A DNA stretch of 64,000 nucleotides from JBCCFC01 sp965213595 (GCA_965213595.1 CBDBZO010000004.1:186001-250000); one strand, 5' to 3'. Positions 27,039 through 36,126 are shown, counted from the stretch's first letter. A program made the numbers and translations. The notes: generated by a model from the letters alone, not told the origin.

Positions 27039-28835
27039 TCAAATGTCCCGCGGCCCGCGCACAATTGACAGCCCCGCGGCGAGCACGGCCACAAACAGCA
27101 GCACGCCCGCGCCCACAAAGACGGGCGGCAGGCTGCTGTAAATCACCTCGCCAATGTCGATGGGCGTGGGCGTGATGGTGGGTGACGGGGTCGCGCTGGG
27201 CTGCGGCGTTTCCGTGGGGACGGGCGTGCTGGTGGCTGCGGGCGTGTCCGTGGGCGTATCGCGGGCGACAACGGTGTCGGTGGGCGTGGGGGCGTCGGCG
27301 GGCGGCTCGGCGCTTTCGGGTTCGGCGACCGGCTCCTCGGCGTCAACTGGCTCGGTCTCCGTCTGCGCGGTGCTTTCGTCGACGGGCGGCGGTGTGGGCG
27401 TGGGATCAAGCTCAATGGCAACGGTGTCGCTGACGCCCGCGGGCAGGGTCGGCGTCTCGGTGGGCAGCGGTGTGTCGGTGGGCAGCGGCGTTTCCGTAGG
27501 GGTCGCGGTTTCGGTCGGCGTCTCCGTCGGCGTGGGCGACGGGGGCGGCGTGCCGGTGGGCGTGTCGCTGGGCGTCGGCGTGGGCTCCGGCGTAAAGGTT
27601 TCCGTCGGCGACGGAGTCTGAGTGGGCGTGTCGGTGGGCAGCGGCGTAAAGGTGGGCGTCGCACTGGGCGTGGGCGTGGCGGTGGGCGTGGCCGTTTCGG
27701 TCGGCGTCGGCGACGGGGTCGGCGTGGGCGTGGCGGTGGCCAGCGCGGCCTCGACGTCGAGCGGCGGCATCGACTGGAGCGTGTTGAAGGTTACGCCCTC
27801 ATCATCGCTGCGCAGCACCCAGTCCGTCGCCGTGCCGACGTAGACGGTGCGCGGGGCGGCTTCGGCGTTGCCCACGGCAAAGGTGTTGCCTGCATAAGGC
27901 GCGTCGTTGACCAGCGGCTGCGCCCACGGCTCGGTCGAGGCAAAATCGGCTGGGCCCGTATAAATGCCGCCCGACGTCGCGGCGACGACGCGCGACCCCG
28001 TGCTCACCAGATCGCGCACGGCCAGCGGTGGCACGCCCGGCACCGCCTGCCAGTTGACGCTATCGACGCTGCGGAAGAGGCCCCCCGCCGTCCCGGCGTA
28101 GAGCACGGCGCTGTCGCCGCTGCCGTGCGCAGCCAGGCTGTAGACGGTCACGTTGGCGCCGCCGGGGAAGCTTGGCACAAGAATCCATAGGCTGCCGTCG
28201 GCGGCAAGCTGGTAGAGGCCCGCATAGGTGCCGACGAAGAGGCTGTCGCGAAACTCCACGACCTCGCCGATGCGCCGCGCCGGGCCACCAGCCAGCCCGC
28301 CCGAAAACGATTCCCACGTCTCACCGCTGTCCAGCGTACGAATCAGCCCGCTGATGCGCGTGCCCACGTAGAAGACCGTGCCGCCCTCCTCGACCACGGC
28401 GTAAATTTCGCTGACGGGATCGCCCTCCGGCAGGATGGCGCGCACCTGGGGCAGCGCTTCCCAGCTTTCGCCGCCGTCCTCGCTGCGGTAAATGAGGCCA
28501 CCGGCGGCGTCGCTGGCGAGCACGAAGTTTTCGTCCTGCGGATCAAAGGTGAGACCGGCGATGCTGGTGCTGGCCGGAATGCCGTCGACAACGTTGTTCC
28601 AGGAGACGGCGCCGTCCGTGCTGCGGTAGATGCCGCTGGCGTTGGGTCGATTTTCTACGCCCGCCAGCACGACATCCGGCTCGCCCGGCTGCACGGCGAC
28701 GTTGTAGACGGGCACGGCCACCGGCACGTTGCCCTGTGCGCGCACGCCGGTCAACGCCGGGCGTGGTGAGGCAAGCGCGACCAGGATCAGCAGCGCGAGC
28801 AGGGCGGCGGGGCGGAGACGGCGGACGGTTTGCAT
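27039..28835 (-). CDS. Exported Asp-box (BNR/sortilin-like) protein with Thr/Pro stalk and C-terminal anchor
   Basis: This 598-residue protein has a signal peptide (LRPAALLALLILVALASPRPALT), a beta-propeller region with Asp boxes (STDGAVSW, SEDGGESW, TLDSGETW) over residues about 30-360, a long Thr/Pro/Glu low-complexity stalk (TPTPTPSPTPTE repeats, about residues 365-550) and a final membrane helix (VFVGAGVLLFVAVLAAGLSIV) with a short basic tail. The layout suggests a surface-displayed propeller lifted through the envelope by the stalk. The ATG at 28835 is chosen over one 17 codons upstream. The ligand is unknown; it resembles photosystem stability/BNR proteins in general form only. Confidence 0.85.
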   Translation of the reverse strand: MQTVRRLRPAALLALLILVALASPRPALTGVRAQGNVPVAVPVYNVAVQPGEPDVVLAGVENRPNASGIYRSTDGAVSWNNVVDGIPASTSIAGLTFDPQDENFVLASDAAGGLIYRSEDGGESWEALPQVRAILPEGDPVSEIYAVVEEGGTVFYVGTRISGLIRTLDSGETWESFSGGLAGGPARRIGEVVEFRDSLFVGTYAGLYQLAADGSLWILVPSFPGGANVTVYSLAAHGSGDSAVLYAGTAGGLFRSVDSVNWQAVPGVPPLAVRDLVSTGSRVVAATSGGIYTGPADFASTEPWAQPLVNDAPYAGNTFAVGNAEAAPRTVYVGTATDWVLRSDDEGVTFNTLQSMPPLDVEAALATATPTPTPSPTPTETATPTATPTPSATPTFTPLPTDTPTQTPSPTETFTPEPTPTPSDTPTGTPPPSPTPTETPTETATPTETPLPTDTPLPTETPTLPAGVSDTVAIELDPTPTPPPVDESTAQTETEPVDAEEPVAEPESAEPPADAPTPTDTVVARDTPTDTPAATSTPVPTETPQPSATPSPTITPTPIDIGEVIYSSLPPVFVGAGVLLFVAVLAAGLSIVRGPRDI

Positions 28836-28880
28836 AAGGGGATTATAGCGGGCGGCAAGGGAAATATCAAAGCGCGGAAC

Positions 28881-28920
28881 AAGCAAGTAGGGGCATGGAA
28901 TTCCATGCCCCTACTTGCTT
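28881..28920. terminator. 40-bp perfect palindrome after nuoN
   Basis: AAGCAAGTAGGGGCATGGAA is followed directly by its exact complement. It lies 80 bp past the nuoN stop, between two minus-strand genes, with TATTGTTTTGTTT on the plus side. It may end or trim the membrane-arm nuo transcript. Confidence 0.6.
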
Positions 28921-28940
28921 TATTGTTTTGTTTATCGAGC

Positions 28941-28995
28941 GGCGACGCAGAGCGTCAAAGACGGCATTCCCACGCGGAGCGTGGGAACGAGCGTT
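28941..28995. repeat. ATTCCCACGC...GCGTGGGAAC repeat, copy 2
   Basis: GACGCAGAGCGTCAAAG followed by GCATTCCCACGCGGAGCGTG, ending 6 bp from the nuoN stop. It is the second copy of the element at 26956-27010 in the same orientation, with a more perfect inner hairpin. Confidence 0.7.
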
Positions 28996-29000
28996 TCACG

Positions 29001-30605
29001 CTAGAACGACAGCGAAATCAGCTGCCGCGAGGCCACGTTGGCCCACTCAATGATGTTGGGCGGGTAGATGCCGATCCAGAGCGTGAGCAGGACGCAGACG
29101 GTGAGCGCGAGCTGCACGGGAATGCTGATGGGCATCCGTTCATCGCGGCTATCGCTATCGCCACTGCCGGCGACGACGGTGAGGTTGCCGGTTTCGTCGC
29201 GCGTCTCGTTGCTGTCCAGCAGCCCCTCGAACATGGCGCTGGCAATGCGCAGGTAATACCCTGCGCCAATGGCAACGTTGATCGCCCCAAAGCCGACGAG
29301 CCAGAAATACTGGCGCTGCACCGCTGCGCCAAAGACGTAGAATTTGCCCACAAAGCCGCCGGTCAAGGGAATGCCGGTAAGGCTGAGCAGGAAGACGAGC
29401 ATGGCCAGCGCCAGCGCGGGCGAGCGGCGGTAGAGGCCACGGTACTCACTAATCTGCGTGCTGCCCGTATGCTCCTCCACGGCCATGACGACCATGAACG
29501 CGCCCACGTTGGTAAAGAGGTAGGCAAAGAGGTAGATCATGACGCCGTTGATGCCGTTCATGCTCAACAGGTTGACGTCGCTGAAGAGGTCGGTCGTAAC
29601 AAAGGCGACCAGCCCCATCAGAATGTAGCCCGCCTGGGCGACGGAGCTGTAGGCCAACATGCGCTTGACGCTGTCCTGCTGGAAGGCGATCAGGTTGCCG
29701 AGCGTCATGGTCAAGATGCTGAGACCGGCCAGGATGGGAACCCACTCGGCGCGGAAGCTGCCCAGCGATACGACGAAGACGCGAATCAGCACGGCAAAGC
29801 CAACGGCCTTGGAGGCCGTCGACAGGTAAGCGGTGACGGGCGTCGGCGCGCCGTCGTAGGTGTCCGGCGCCCACTGGTAGAAGGGGGCCAGGCTCGTCTT
29901 AAAGCCAAAGCCGACCAGCGTTAGCAGGATGGCCGGGTAGCCGATGGCTTCCAGGTTTTCGCCGGCAGCAAAGACGGCAGCGATGTCCGCCAGATAGATG
30001 GAGCCGCCGACGCCATAGAGCAGGCTCATGCCGTAGAGCATCACCGCCGAGGCCACGGAGCCGTAGAGAAAGTACTTGACGCCCGCCTCCGCGCTGAAAT
30101 CGTTCTCGCGCAGGAAACCCGCCAGGATATAGCTGGTGATCGACAGAAACTCAATTGACAAAAAGAGCAGCAGCAGATTGTTGGCGCTAACGGCCATGCC
30201 CATGGCCAGCGTCACGAACATGAAGAGCGTCCAAAATTCGCCGCGACCCGTCGCGCGCCGGTTCATGTACGCGCCACCCGCAATGGCAACCAGCGACATG
30301 CCCGCGTAGATCGTCACCTTGAAAAAGAGCGAGAAGGGATCCAAGGTAATCATGGAGAGTGCATCGCGCACCGTGCCGGCGTCCGCCGTGGCCGCTGTGG
30401 GGTTGACGAAGGGAAGCAGCTGCAGCAGCGCCCCGACCGTTGCCACGAGCAGGAAGATGATGGAGACCGCCATGTAGCTGCCGCCGGAATTCTGCTCTTC
30501 GTCGCCCGCCGCCGCCGTATCCAGCAGCAGCACAAGGATACCGCCGAGCAGCAGGATGATTTCGGGAATGATGGCGCCGAGCGCCCCAATCGAAACTTCT
30601 TCCAC
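29001..30605 (-). CDS. nuoN: NADH-quinone oxidoreductase subunit N (membrane-arm cluster)
   Basis: This 534-residue antiporter-like membrane subunit contributes a proton channel to complex I. The conserved glutamate is present in FLSIEFLSITSY, with FKTSLAPFYQWAPDTYDGAPTPVTAYLS and VKRMLAYSSVAQAGY further on. About 14 membrane segments are visible. Start is GTG at 30605, set by AGGAGG in the end of nuoM, whose stop is 3 bp away, so the two are translationally coupled. The last loop carries an acidic insert (SNETRDETGN, SGDSDSRDER). It differs clearly from the second NuoN at 56542. Confidence 0.93.
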   Translation of the reverse strand: MEEVSIGALGAIIPEIILLLGGILVLLLDTAAAGDEEQNSGGSYMAVSIIFLLVATVGALLQLLPFVNPTAATADAGTVRDALSMITLDPFSLFFKVTIYAGMSLVAIAGGAYMNRRATGRGEFWTLFMFVTLAMGMAVSANNLLLLFLSIEFLSITSYILAGFLRENDFSAEAGVKYFLYGSVASAVMLYGMSLLYGVGGSIYLADIAAVFAAGENLEAIGYPAILLTLVGFGFKTSLAPFYQWAPDTYDGAPTPVTAYLSTASKAVGFAVLIRVFVVSLGSFRAEWVPILAGLSILTMTLGNLIAFQQDSVKRMLAYSSVAQAGYILMGLVAFVTTDLFSDVNLLSMNGINGVMIYLFAYLFTNVGAFMVVMAVEEHTGSTQISEYRGLYRRSPALALAMLVFLLSLTGIPLTGGFVGKFYVFGAAVQRQYFWLVGFGAINVAIGAGYYLRIASAMFEGLLDSNETRDETGNLTVVAGSGDSDSRDERMPISIPVQLALTVCVLLTLWIGIYPPNIIEWANVASRQLISLSF

Positions 30606-30608
30606 GGG

Positions 30609-32234
30609 TTAGCCTCCTGCCACAGCGATGTAACTCTGGATTTGATCCAGAATGGCGACCGCCGAATGATTAAAATAGCGCAAAATAATGGTCGGGTAGA
30701 TGCCGATGACAAACATGCCGATAATCAGCGGCCAGAGCGTGACCTTCTCGAAAATCACCATGTCCGTTGGCCCATCGGCGGGCTCGCCGTTGACCGTTGT
30801 CCAATGTTCGATCTTGCTCTCATCGTATTCGCCGAGGAAGACGTTCTGCATGATGCGCCACAGGATGTAGACCGCCGTGATCACGATGCCGAGCGTACCC
30901 ACCGCCGCCCAAATCGGCGCAACGGCAAACGCACCGCGGAAGGTAAAGAACTCGGCCCAGAAGCCTGCCAGACCGGGCAGACCGAGCGAGGCAAAGGCCG
31001 CCACCAGCATCAGGCCGTAGAAGTAGGGCGTCATCGTGCTGAGGCCGCCAAATCTGCCGAGATCGCGCGTGTGGGCGCGCTCATAGATCACGCCGACCAG
31101 CAGGAAGAGCGCTCCGGTGATGATGCCGTGGTTAAACATCTGCAAGGTCGCGCCGTTGATGGCCATCGCCGCGCTGTCCATGACCGCTTCGGGCGAGAGG
31201 TTGAAGCGTTCGCTGGCTTCAAGCATGCCTTCGGGCGTCAGCGTGCGTGCGGCAGCGCCGATGCCAAGCATGACGTAGCCCATGTGGCTGACGGACGAGT
31301 AGGCGATGAGCCGCTTGAGATCACTTTGGGCGATGCAGACGTACGCGCCGTAGACGATGGCAATCACGCCCAGGGCGATGATCCACATCGAGAAGCGCTG
31401 GCTGGCCTGCGGCACGGTCGGCAGGATGATGCGCAGGAAGCCATACGCGCCCAGCTTGAGCATGACGCCGGCCAGGATCACGCTGCCGGCGGTCGGCGCT
31501 TCGGTGTGTGCATCGGGCAGCCAGGTGTGGAAGGGGAAGCTCGGCACCTTAAAGGCAAAGCCGAGGAACAAGCCCCAGAAGACGAGCGCCGAGAGCAGCT
31601 CGCCGCGCCCACCGGGCAGGCCGACAAAGGGCTGCGCCGCCGCGGCTTCGAGAATGTCAAAGGTGGCCGTCTGAAAGTAGATGGCGAGGATCGCCAGCAG
31701 CATGGCCACGGAGCCGACCAGCGTGTAGATAAAGAACTTGATCGAGGCGTAGCGCCGATTCGTGCCGCCCCAAATGGCAATCATCAGGTACATCGGCACG
31801 AGGCTGATTTCCCAGAAGACGTAGAAGAGCACGTAATCCAGCGCGACAAAGACGCCGATCATGCTCAGCTCGAGCAGGGCCAGCATCACAAAATATTCCT
31901 TGACGCGCTTGTGGATCGTACCCACGCTATAGTAGGTGCTCAGGGTGATCAGCACGGCGGTGAGGAAGAGCAGCGGCAGGCTCAGGCCATCTGCGCCGAG
32001 GTGGAAGTTGGCGTTGAGCGCCTCGATCCATGGCACGTTGACCTCGAACTGCATGTTGGCCGCACTAAAATCGTAGGCCACGAGCGCGTAGGTCGTCAAG
32101 CCCAGCGGCAGCAGGCTTGCCGCCACCGAGCCCCACTTGATCACGCGGTCGTTGGGGCCAAAGAGAACAAGAATCGCCGTCAATCCCGGCCAAAAGAGCA
32201 GGATGGGCAGCAGCCAGTTGTTAGAAGATTCCAT
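30609..32234 (-). CDS. nuoM: NADH-quinone oxidoreductase subunit M (membrane-arm cluster)
   Basis: This 541-residue antiporter-like subunit has about 14 membrane helices. The key glutamate is in VFWEISLVPMYLMIAIWGG and the lysine-bearing helix follows (KFFIYTLVGSVAML); the FKVPSFPFHTWLPDAHTEAPTAGS signature is intact. It should therefore still pump protons if assembled. Located between nuoL and nuoN on the minus strand, with a 181-bp repeat-filled gap upstream. It is a different paralogue from the 507-residue NuoM at 55016. Confidence 0.93.
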   Translation of the reverse strand: MESSNNWLLPILLFWPGLTAILVLFGPNDRVIKWGSVAASLLPLGLTTYALVAYDFSAANMQFEVNVPWIEALNANFHLGADGLSLPLLFLTAVLITLSTYYSVGTIHKRVKEYFVMLALLELSMIGVFVALDYVLFYVFWEISLVPMYLMIAIWGGTNRRYASIKFFIYTLVGSVAMLLAILAIYFQTATFDILEAAAAQPFVGLPGGRGELLSALVFWGLFLGFAFKVPSFPFHTWLPDAHTEAPTAGSVILAGVMLKLGAYGFLRIILPTVPQASQRFSMWIIALGVIAIVYGAYVCIAQSDLKRLIAYSSVSHMGYVMLGIGAAARTLTPEGMLEASERFNLSPEAVMDSAAMAINGATLQMFNHGIITGALFLLVGVIYERAHTRDLGRFGGLSTMTPYFYGLMLVAAFASLGLPGLAGFWAEFFTFRGAFAVAPIWAAVGTLGIVITAVYILWRIMQNVFLGEYDESKIEHWTTVNGEPADGPTDMVIFEKVTLWPLIIGMFVIGIYPTIILRYFNHSAVAILDQIQSYIAVAGG

Positions 32235-32286
32235 CGGTTTTCTCGCGGGTTAAGTGTATCGCTTTGTCGAATAAATTCGTTTTAGG

Positions 32287-32413
32287 TTGTTGGTCATTGG
32301 TTGTTAGAGATTGGAGATTGAGTTGCTTCGTTGAGCAACCGGTTTCTATCCAGCGGCGAAGCTTCGTTGTTTACGCAACCAACCAATCCCCAATTACGAA
32401 TAACCAATCTCTT
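32287..32413. repeat. TTGGTAATTGG-type inverted repeat between nuoL and nuoM
   Basis: AT-rich arms (TTGGTCATTGGTTGTTAGAG and CCAATTACGAATAACCAATC) enclose GTTGCTTCGTTGAGCAACCGG and similar stems. Related elements sit in three more gaps: 36001-36120, 36705-36792 and 39294-39403. Confidence 0.65.
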
Positions 32414-32415
32414 TC

Positions 32416-34683
32416 TTATACCAGCGTCATCAAAATCGGCATGGCCTGCAAGAGCAGCCACGTGACAAAGACGACCACGACCACCATCAGGTAGGCCTGC
32501 ACGTGGCCGTCCTGCGTGTTGCGCAGGATGCCGCCCAAGCGGTTGGAGAGATTGCCGGAGCCGTTAACCAAGCCGTCGACGATGATGCGGTCGAAGGCGG
32601 CGGCGGCGCGGCCAATCTGCACGCTGATCCAGGCGATGCCGTCGACGATGGGGTCGATGACCCACACGTCGTCGAAAAGGGCCAGGAAGCGACCGGTTGC
32701 CTTGGTCAGCATGACGACCGTGTTCTGGTAGAACTCGTCGACGTAATACTTGTTGTGCAGCAGCGTCCACAGCGGGCCGAGCGCCTTCTGCAGCGGGTCG
32801 ATCTGGCCGACTTTGAAATCCTTGTACATCACGTAGCCGAGAAAGAGACCGCCCAGCGCCACGATAAACGAGGTCAGCAGCGGAATCCAGCTCCACGAGG
32901 GATGGCTGAGCGTGAACTCCAGATACTCTGCGTAGGGCTCTAGCTGCTCGTCGATCCAGAAGGGCGTAATTGCACCCAGCAGCGGGAAGTTATTCGGGAT
33001 GCCGATCCAGCCCAAGGCAATGGCAAAGGGTGAAATCAGAATCAGCGGCCACGTCATCGAGCCGACGCTTTCGGGTGCGTGCTCAGCCATCTCCGTGCGC
33101 GGTGCGCCCAGGAAGGTTAGGCCAATTTGGCGCGCGGTATAGAAAGCCGTGAGGAAAGCGGCGACGGCCAGCGTACCAAAGACCCAGAAGTTCTCCAGGT
33201 ACCACGCCTTGGCCAAAATCTCATCCTTGGACCAGAAGCCCGCCGTAATCAGCGGGAAACCGGCCAGCGATAAACCACCGATGATAAAGGTCCACGCCGT
33301 GCGCGGCATCCGGCTCAGCAGACCGCCCATGTTGCGCATGTCCTGCGGGTCTTCGGGATCGAGATTGCCGTCGGGCCGCTCGATCACGTGGGTCGTCACG
33401 TGTGATTCGCCGGGCGCGCCCGCCTGGTGCGCCGGCTCGTGGTGATCCTCAACCGTATCGTCGTGGCCGTGGCCGTGGGCTTCGTGCAGCCCGTGCTCCA
33501 CGCCGTGGATCACGCTGCCGGAGCCGAGGAAGAGCAGCGCCTTGAAGAAAGCGTGCGTCAGCAGATGGAAGAGCGCGGCGACGTATCCACCAATACCAAT
33601 CGCGGCGACCATGAAGCCGAGCTGGCTGATGGTTGAGTAAGCGAGCACGCGCTTAATGTCCCACTGGGCAACGGCAATGGTCGACGCGAAGATGGCGGTA
33701 AACGCGCCGGTAAAGGCGACAAAGGCCATGACGCCCGGCGTCGTTTCGCCCACCACATAGAAAATTGGGAAGAGGCGAATCAGCAGAAAAACGCCAGCCG
33801 AGACCATCGTCGCCGCGTGGATCATGGCGCTGACGGGCGTCGGTCCTTCCATTGCGTCCGGCAGCCAGACGTGGAGCGGGAACTGGGCGCTTTTGCCCAC
33901 CGTGCCAAAGAAAATCAAAATGGCAATGAGCCCCAGCAGCGGCAGCTCCAGCCCCAGGCCGGGCAGGGCAAAGGTCTTGGCCGCAATCTGCGCCAAATTC
34001 TCCGCGTTGAGAATCACGCTAAAGCTCAGGCTGCTCGGCTCGCTGTGGATGTAGAGGAGGATCATGCCGATCAGCATGATGGCGTCGCCCACTCTGGTGG
34101 TCATAAAGGCCTTGATCGAGGCCGCGCGCGCCGTCTCCTTTTCGTACCAGAAGCCGATCAGCAGGTAGCTGCACAGCCCCATGATCTCCCAGAAGATAAA
34201 GAGCATCAGCAGCGAATCGGAGATCACCAGCCCCAGCATCCCCGTGGCAAAGAGGCTGATGTAGGCCATGAAGCGGCTGTAGCGCGGATCCTTGCCCTGG
34301 CGCGCCGAACGCGGATATTGCTCCGGGTTCAGATGCGGCGGGAAGGTCATGTAGCCGCTGGCGTAGACGAAGATCATCACCAGCAGAAAGGAGACCATGA
34401 AGAGCAGCAGCGCGTTCGACGGATCAATCTGGTAGCCAATAAAGAGCTCGCGCGTGCCGGTGGGAATCGCAAAGAGCTGATTCGCAAAGGGGTGCTCGCC
34501 AAAGTGCTCGATGCCAAAGGCCGTAAAGGCGATGGGCCAGCTCAGCGCAAAGGCAACCGCCGCGCCGCCGATGGCCGTTAGCGCGCTGACGGTTTTATTG
34601 GAGCCCACGAAGAGCACAATTGCCAGAAAGGCCAGGAAGGTGGGCACGGGAACCAGCCAGGCAAGATTAAACAGTCCTTCCAT
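32416..34683 (-). CDS. nuoL: NadH-quinone oxidoreductase subunit L, long form with His-rich loop
   Basis: This 755-residue antiporter-like subunit is longer than the 629-residue copy at 52159. Core motifs are intact: IFWEIMGLCSYLLIGFW with the essential glutamate, QFPLHVWLPDAMEGPTPVSA and IKRVLAYSTISQLGFM. The C-terminal lateral helix region (LWTLLHNKYYVDEFYQNTVV) is present. Between SGSVIHG and DMRNMGGL, residues about 391-445, lies a hydrophilic insert with eleven histidines (HEAHGHGHDDTVEDHHEP) that the second copy lacks. Such a loop could bind metal; this is inference. The start has GAGG upstream. Confidence 0.93.
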   Translation of the reverse strand: MEGLFNLAWLVPVPTFLAFLAIVLFVGSNKTVSALTAIGGAAVAFALSWPIAFTAFGIEHFGEHPFANQLFAIPTGTRELFIGYQIDPSNALLLFMVSFLLVMIFVYASGYMTFPPHLNPEQYPRSARQGKDPRYSRFMAYISLFATGMLGLVISDSLLMLFIFWEIMGLCSYLLIGFWYEKETARAASIKAFMTTRVGDAIMLIGMILLYIHSEPSSLSFSVILNAENLAQIAAKTFALPGLGLELPLLGLIAILIFFGTVGKSAQFPLHVWLPDAMEGPTPVSAMIHAATMVSAGVFLLIRLFPIFYVVGETTPGVMAFVAFTGAFTAIFASTIAVAQWDIKRVLAYSTISQLGFMVAAIGIGGYVAALFHLLTHAFFKALLFLGSGSVIHGVEHGLHEAHGHGHDDTVEDHHEPAHQAGAPGESHVTTHVIERPDGNLDPEDPQDMRNMGGLLSRMPRTAWTFIIGGLSLAGFPLITAGFWSKDEILAKAWYLENFWVFGTLAVAAFLTAFYTARQIGLTFLGAPRTEMAEHAPESVGSMTWPLILISPFAIALGWIGIPNNFPLLGAITPFWIDEQLEPYAEYLEFTLSHPSWSWIPLLTSFIVALGGLFLGYVMYKDFKVGQIDPLQKALGPLWTLLHNKYYVDEFYQNTVVMLTKATGRFLALFDDVWVIDPIVDGIAWISVQIGRAAAAFDRIIVDGLVNGSGNLSNRLGGILRNTQDGHVQAYLMVVVVVFVTWLLLQAMPILMTLV

Positions 34684-34703
34684 TCCGTTACCTCGTCTTA
34701 AAA

Positions 34704-34912
34704 TTTATCCACGAAGGGCACGAAGAGCACGAAGGGATTGGTTCGTGGGGGTTGGTGCTTTGTGGTGGATAGATGATTCGTAAAATTTCGATGGTCGTGA
34801 TTAGATTTTGTTGGCTCGTGGGCCGTCGCCGAATAAATTCGATGCTTAAATGGCGAAGTGCGCTAAAGCGCACTGGTGGTGGCTCATTCAACGCGCTTCA
34901 GCGCGTTTTGCA
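34704..34912. repeat. Mixed repeats between nuoL and the small membrane gene
   Basis: ATCCACGAAGGGCACGAAGAG starts a short tandem-like block at about 34708, and at 34853-34912 a REP-like pair of stems AGTGCGCTAAAGCGCACT and ACGCGCTTCAGCGCGT followed by TTTTGCA. The second block recurs in shortened form at 48403-48455. The rest of the 277-bp gap shows no gene. Confidence 0.6.
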
Positions 34913-34960
34913 GGCTAGACCGGCATTAAAACGCCGGGCGGTTGCCGGCAACGAGAGCCG

Positions 34961-35350
34961 TTAATCCACCACGCTCGCCTTTGGCTTTGCCGCCCGCCCG
35001 CGGCGACGCAGGGCGTTGATCCCATAGCCAATCGCAAAGCCAAGCACGCTGCCCAAAAAGGCAAAGGCGATAAACGCCAGGTCGTTGCCAAAGTTTAGCG
35101 CTGAGCCGATGTAGACAAAGGCCAACGCGCCGATAAAGACAAAGAGCAGCAGAAAGCGCTGCTCATTCTTGCGGAACGTGGCTTCCGCCAGCTGCGCCTG
35201 CACCTCGCGAAAGTCCGGCTGGTGGCGGGCGACTTCCTTAAGCGCATGGTAGGCTCCGGTGAAGTTGCCCTGCTCCATCTTCTCCAGCGCAAGGTCGTAG
35301 AGAAAGGCGCACTGTTCATCGAGCGTGCCGGTGAGCTGTTGACGGCGCAT
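34961..35350 (-). CDS. Small membrane protein with TPR-like N-terminus inside the nuo cluster
   Basis: This 129-residue protein begins with an alpha-helical segment resembling one or two TPR motifs (LYDLALEKMEQGNFTGAYHALKEVARHQPDFREVQAQLAEA) followed by two membrane helices (residues about 66-84 and 90-110) and a basic tail. It sits between nuoK and nuoL in the membrane-arm cluster, where standard operons have no gene. It could be an assembly or accessory factor, or an unrelated insertion; the sequence does not decide. Confidence 0.65.
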   Translation of the reverse strand: MRRQQLTGTLDEQCAFLYDLALEKMEQGNFTGAYHALKEVARHQPDFREVQAQLAEATFRKNEQRFLLLFVFIGALAFVYIGSALNFGNDLAFIAFAFLGSVLGFAIGYGINALRRRGRAAKPKASVVD

Positions 35351-35677
35351 GTTCAGTGATCAGTGGGTCAGTAATCAGTTAAAGTGAGATCAAATTGGGA
35401 GCAGGAATTTTTACCGGCCTCTCTCCGCGTACCCAAGCGGTCGACCCCTCCCCAGCCCTCCCCATCATGGGGAGGGAGCCGATCCGTCGTCTGTCCAGTC
35501 GCAGCTCCTCCCCCATCATGGGGGAGACTGGGAGGGGGTAAAACGGTGTTTCCCCCCTGTTCACTTGGGTCTAGCCCAAATCCCTGTTTCCATCTTGACT
35601 TTGCTTTAGCAGAGGTTCCGGGTCGCAATTTGCCCCGAATCCAACCGATCACTGATGACTGTTCACTGACCACTGAC
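35351..35677. other. 327-bp gap before nuoK, two nested repeats
   Basis: Outer arms of the GTTCAGTGATCAGTGGGTCAG type (35350-35382 and 35645-35680) enclose the C-rich palindromic element at 35443-35541. The outer right arm includes the stop codon of nuoK. No gene is seen. This looks like one repeat inserted in another. Confidence 0.6.
35443..35541. repeat. CTCCCCC/GGGGGAG palindromic element, copy 2
   Basis: Hairpins CCCTCCCCATCATGGGGAGGG and CTCCTCCCCCATCATGGGGGAG are joined by GAGCCGATCCGTCGTCTG. It has the same plan as 14164-14260 and 52032-52128 and shares GAGCCGA with the first. Confidence 0.7.
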
Positions 35678-35995
35678 TCATCCCCTCAGCAGGTCCAGCT
35701 CGTCCAGCATCACCGTGCGCCGATTGCGGTAAACGGAGATGATCAGCGCCAGCCCAACGGCGGCTTCGGCGGCGGCAACGGCGATTACGAAGATGGCAAA
35801 AACCTGCCCCTCCAGCCGCATGATGGCGTCCGGCGCGCTGTAGCGCCAGAAGGCAATCAGATTGATGTTGACCGCGTTGAGCATCAGCTCAATGCCCATC
35901 AGCACGGCGATGGCGTTGCGCCGCGCCAGCGAGGCGTAGAGCCCGCAGCTAAAGAGTACGGCGGCGAGCATGAGATACCAGGTGATGTCGACCAT
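35678..35995 (-). CDS. nuoK: NADH-quinone oxidoreductase subunit K (membrane-arm cluster)
   Basis: This 105-residue subunit has three membrane helices. The two conserved glutamates are in MGIELMLNAVNINLIAF and AVAAAEAAVGLALIISVY, both needed for proton transfer in complex I. The ATG at 35995 begins MVDITWYLMLAAVLFSCG; the frame extends upstream only through an AT-rich repeat. It is preceded by nuoJ and separated from nuoL by the small membrane gene. Confidence 0.93.
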   Translation of the reverse strand: MVDITWYLMLAAVLFSCGLYASLARRNAIAVLMGIELMLNAVNINLIAFWRYSAPDAIMRLEGQVFAIFVIAVAAAEAAVGLALIISVYRNRRTVMLDELDLLRG

Positions 35996-36000
35996 GAGAA

Positions 36001-36120
36001 TTAGAGATTGGTAATTAAAAATTGGAAATTGGTTGGTAACGTTGGCAACAAATTTTCGTTGAGGATTAGAAATCGGTTGGCCTACGAGGCTACCCAATCG
36101 CTAATGACCAATAACCATTA
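36001..36120. repeat. TTGGTAATTGG-type inverted repeat between nuoJ and nuoK
   Basis: Arms TTAGAGATTGGTAATTAAAA and CTAATGACCAATAACCATTA enclose stems built on GGTTGGTAACGTTGGCAACA. It fills the 131-bp gap completely. Same family as 32287-32413. Confidence 0.65.
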
Positions 36121-36126
36121 ACTTTT

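Noticed and set aside
27143..27843. Minus- and plus-strand frames over the Thr/Pro stalk coding region
   Set aside because: They are only alternate readings of the low-complexity repeat in the Asp-box gene.
30642..32285. 547-codon plus-strand frame opposite nuoM
   Set aside because: It is a charged, His/Asp-rich shadow typical of the strand opposite a membrane protein gene.
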